Below are positions 63,900 through 64,000 of a DNA stretch of 64,000 nt, piece after piece; the stretch's first letter is position 1; every line of letters begins with the position of its first letter. The notes under the pieces are model-generated. The model made no database searches, had not been told where the DNA came from, and was given only the letters and a program-made list of their open reading frames with translations. This DNA comes from Bordetella sp. H567. GTDB lineage: Bacteria > Pseudomonadota > Gammaproteobacteria > Burkholderiales > Burkholderiaceae_B. Position numbers and translations under genes: made by a program. The DNA lies in contig NZ_CP012334.1 of NCBI RefSeq assembly GCF_001704295.1, forward strand, positions 2,430,084-2,494,083. Reading direction: 5' to 3'.

Positions 63900-64000
63900 A
63901 CGCCTGGTCCGGACATGGCCGGCGCGCCCCCTGGTATCGTCTAGATAGCCGAAACTACCGGGCGACGGCCGCGTCCCCGCGATCCATCGCCCGGCGCGGC
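63900..64000. other. Window end, no gene seen
   Basis: The last 101 bases after the stop of the 846-residue protein contain no convincing start, terminator or repeat. Any following gene lies mainly outside the window. Confidence 0.5.

Overview
The window is a GC-rich, gene-dense bacterial chromosome segment. It most likely comes from an Alcaligenaceae betaproteobacterium close to Bordetella or Achromobacter. That assignment is an inference from three Bug/TctC-type solute receptors, many LysR regulators, two Liv-type ABC systems, and a XerD/AlkB/carbonic anhydrase/SlyX housekeeping set. About 60 protein genes are supported. I saw no rRNA, tRNA, CRISPR array or insertion sequence.

Layout. Bases 2-286 are the tail of a VIT1/CCC1-like membrane protein. 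Bases 616-5454 are a complete branched-chain amino acid (or related) ABC operon: receptor, livH, livM, livG, livF. Bases 5538-10089 hold a D-amino-acid-type module: Asp/Glu racemase-like protein, N-acyl-D-amino-acid deacylase and Bug receptor on the minus strand, with a divergent LysR gene. Bases 10179-15000 carry a glutathione-transferase-like protein and several exporters (MFS, EamA/DMT, DUF423). Bases 15204-18247 encode an ABC importer made of a duplicated permease and an ATPase with an extra C-terminal domain, with no receptor beside it. Bases 18250-24955 are mixed: metallophosphoesterase, DedA-rhodanese fusion, xerD, alkB, beta-carbonic anhydrase, an orphan MetQ-like receptor and an AI-2E-family membrane protein. 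A cysteine-free Fur paralogue follows at 25066.

Bases 25507-35538 form a catabolic region: LysR, Bug receptor, RraA/CHA-aldolase-like protein, a second Bug receptor, a 4,5-dihydroxyphthalate decarboxylase-like protein, and a three-subunit molybdenum hydroxylase with a CoxG-like partner. It is bounded by two good terminators. Bases 35697-36811 are a two-gene chromate-transporter pair behind a perfect 21-bp palindrome. Bases 36928-44879 hold a PhyH-type dioxygenase, an SbmA/YddA-like ABC protein followed directly by a BvgS-like hybrid kinase without a periplasmic sensor, a convergent MASE1 protein without an output domain, gamma-glutamyltransferase and slyX. Base 45145 starts a GT39 glycosyltransferase.

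Bases 46738-58303 are one long minus-strand operon of ten genes under a divergent TetR gene. It encodes an alpha/beta hydrolase, an amidohydrolase, a complete second Liv-type transporter, the two halves of a Tm-1-like protein (the first fused to the LivF ATPase), a flotillin and an SRPBCC protein. Reading start-to-stop overlaps, these genes are very probably co-expressed and should act on one imported, hydrolysable substrate.

The most striking locus is at the right end (59366-63899). A divergent pair there looks like secreted effectors. One is a 576-residue protein whose C-terminal half matches the NEL E3 ubiquitin-ligase domain of IpaH/SspH effectors, including the CxD catalytic motif, but has no leucine-rich repeats. 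Its neighbour is an 846-residue unrecognised protein ending in about five imperfect helical repeats.

Dispersed GC-rich palindromic repeats occur at 7771-7925, 23834-23860 and 27517-27670.
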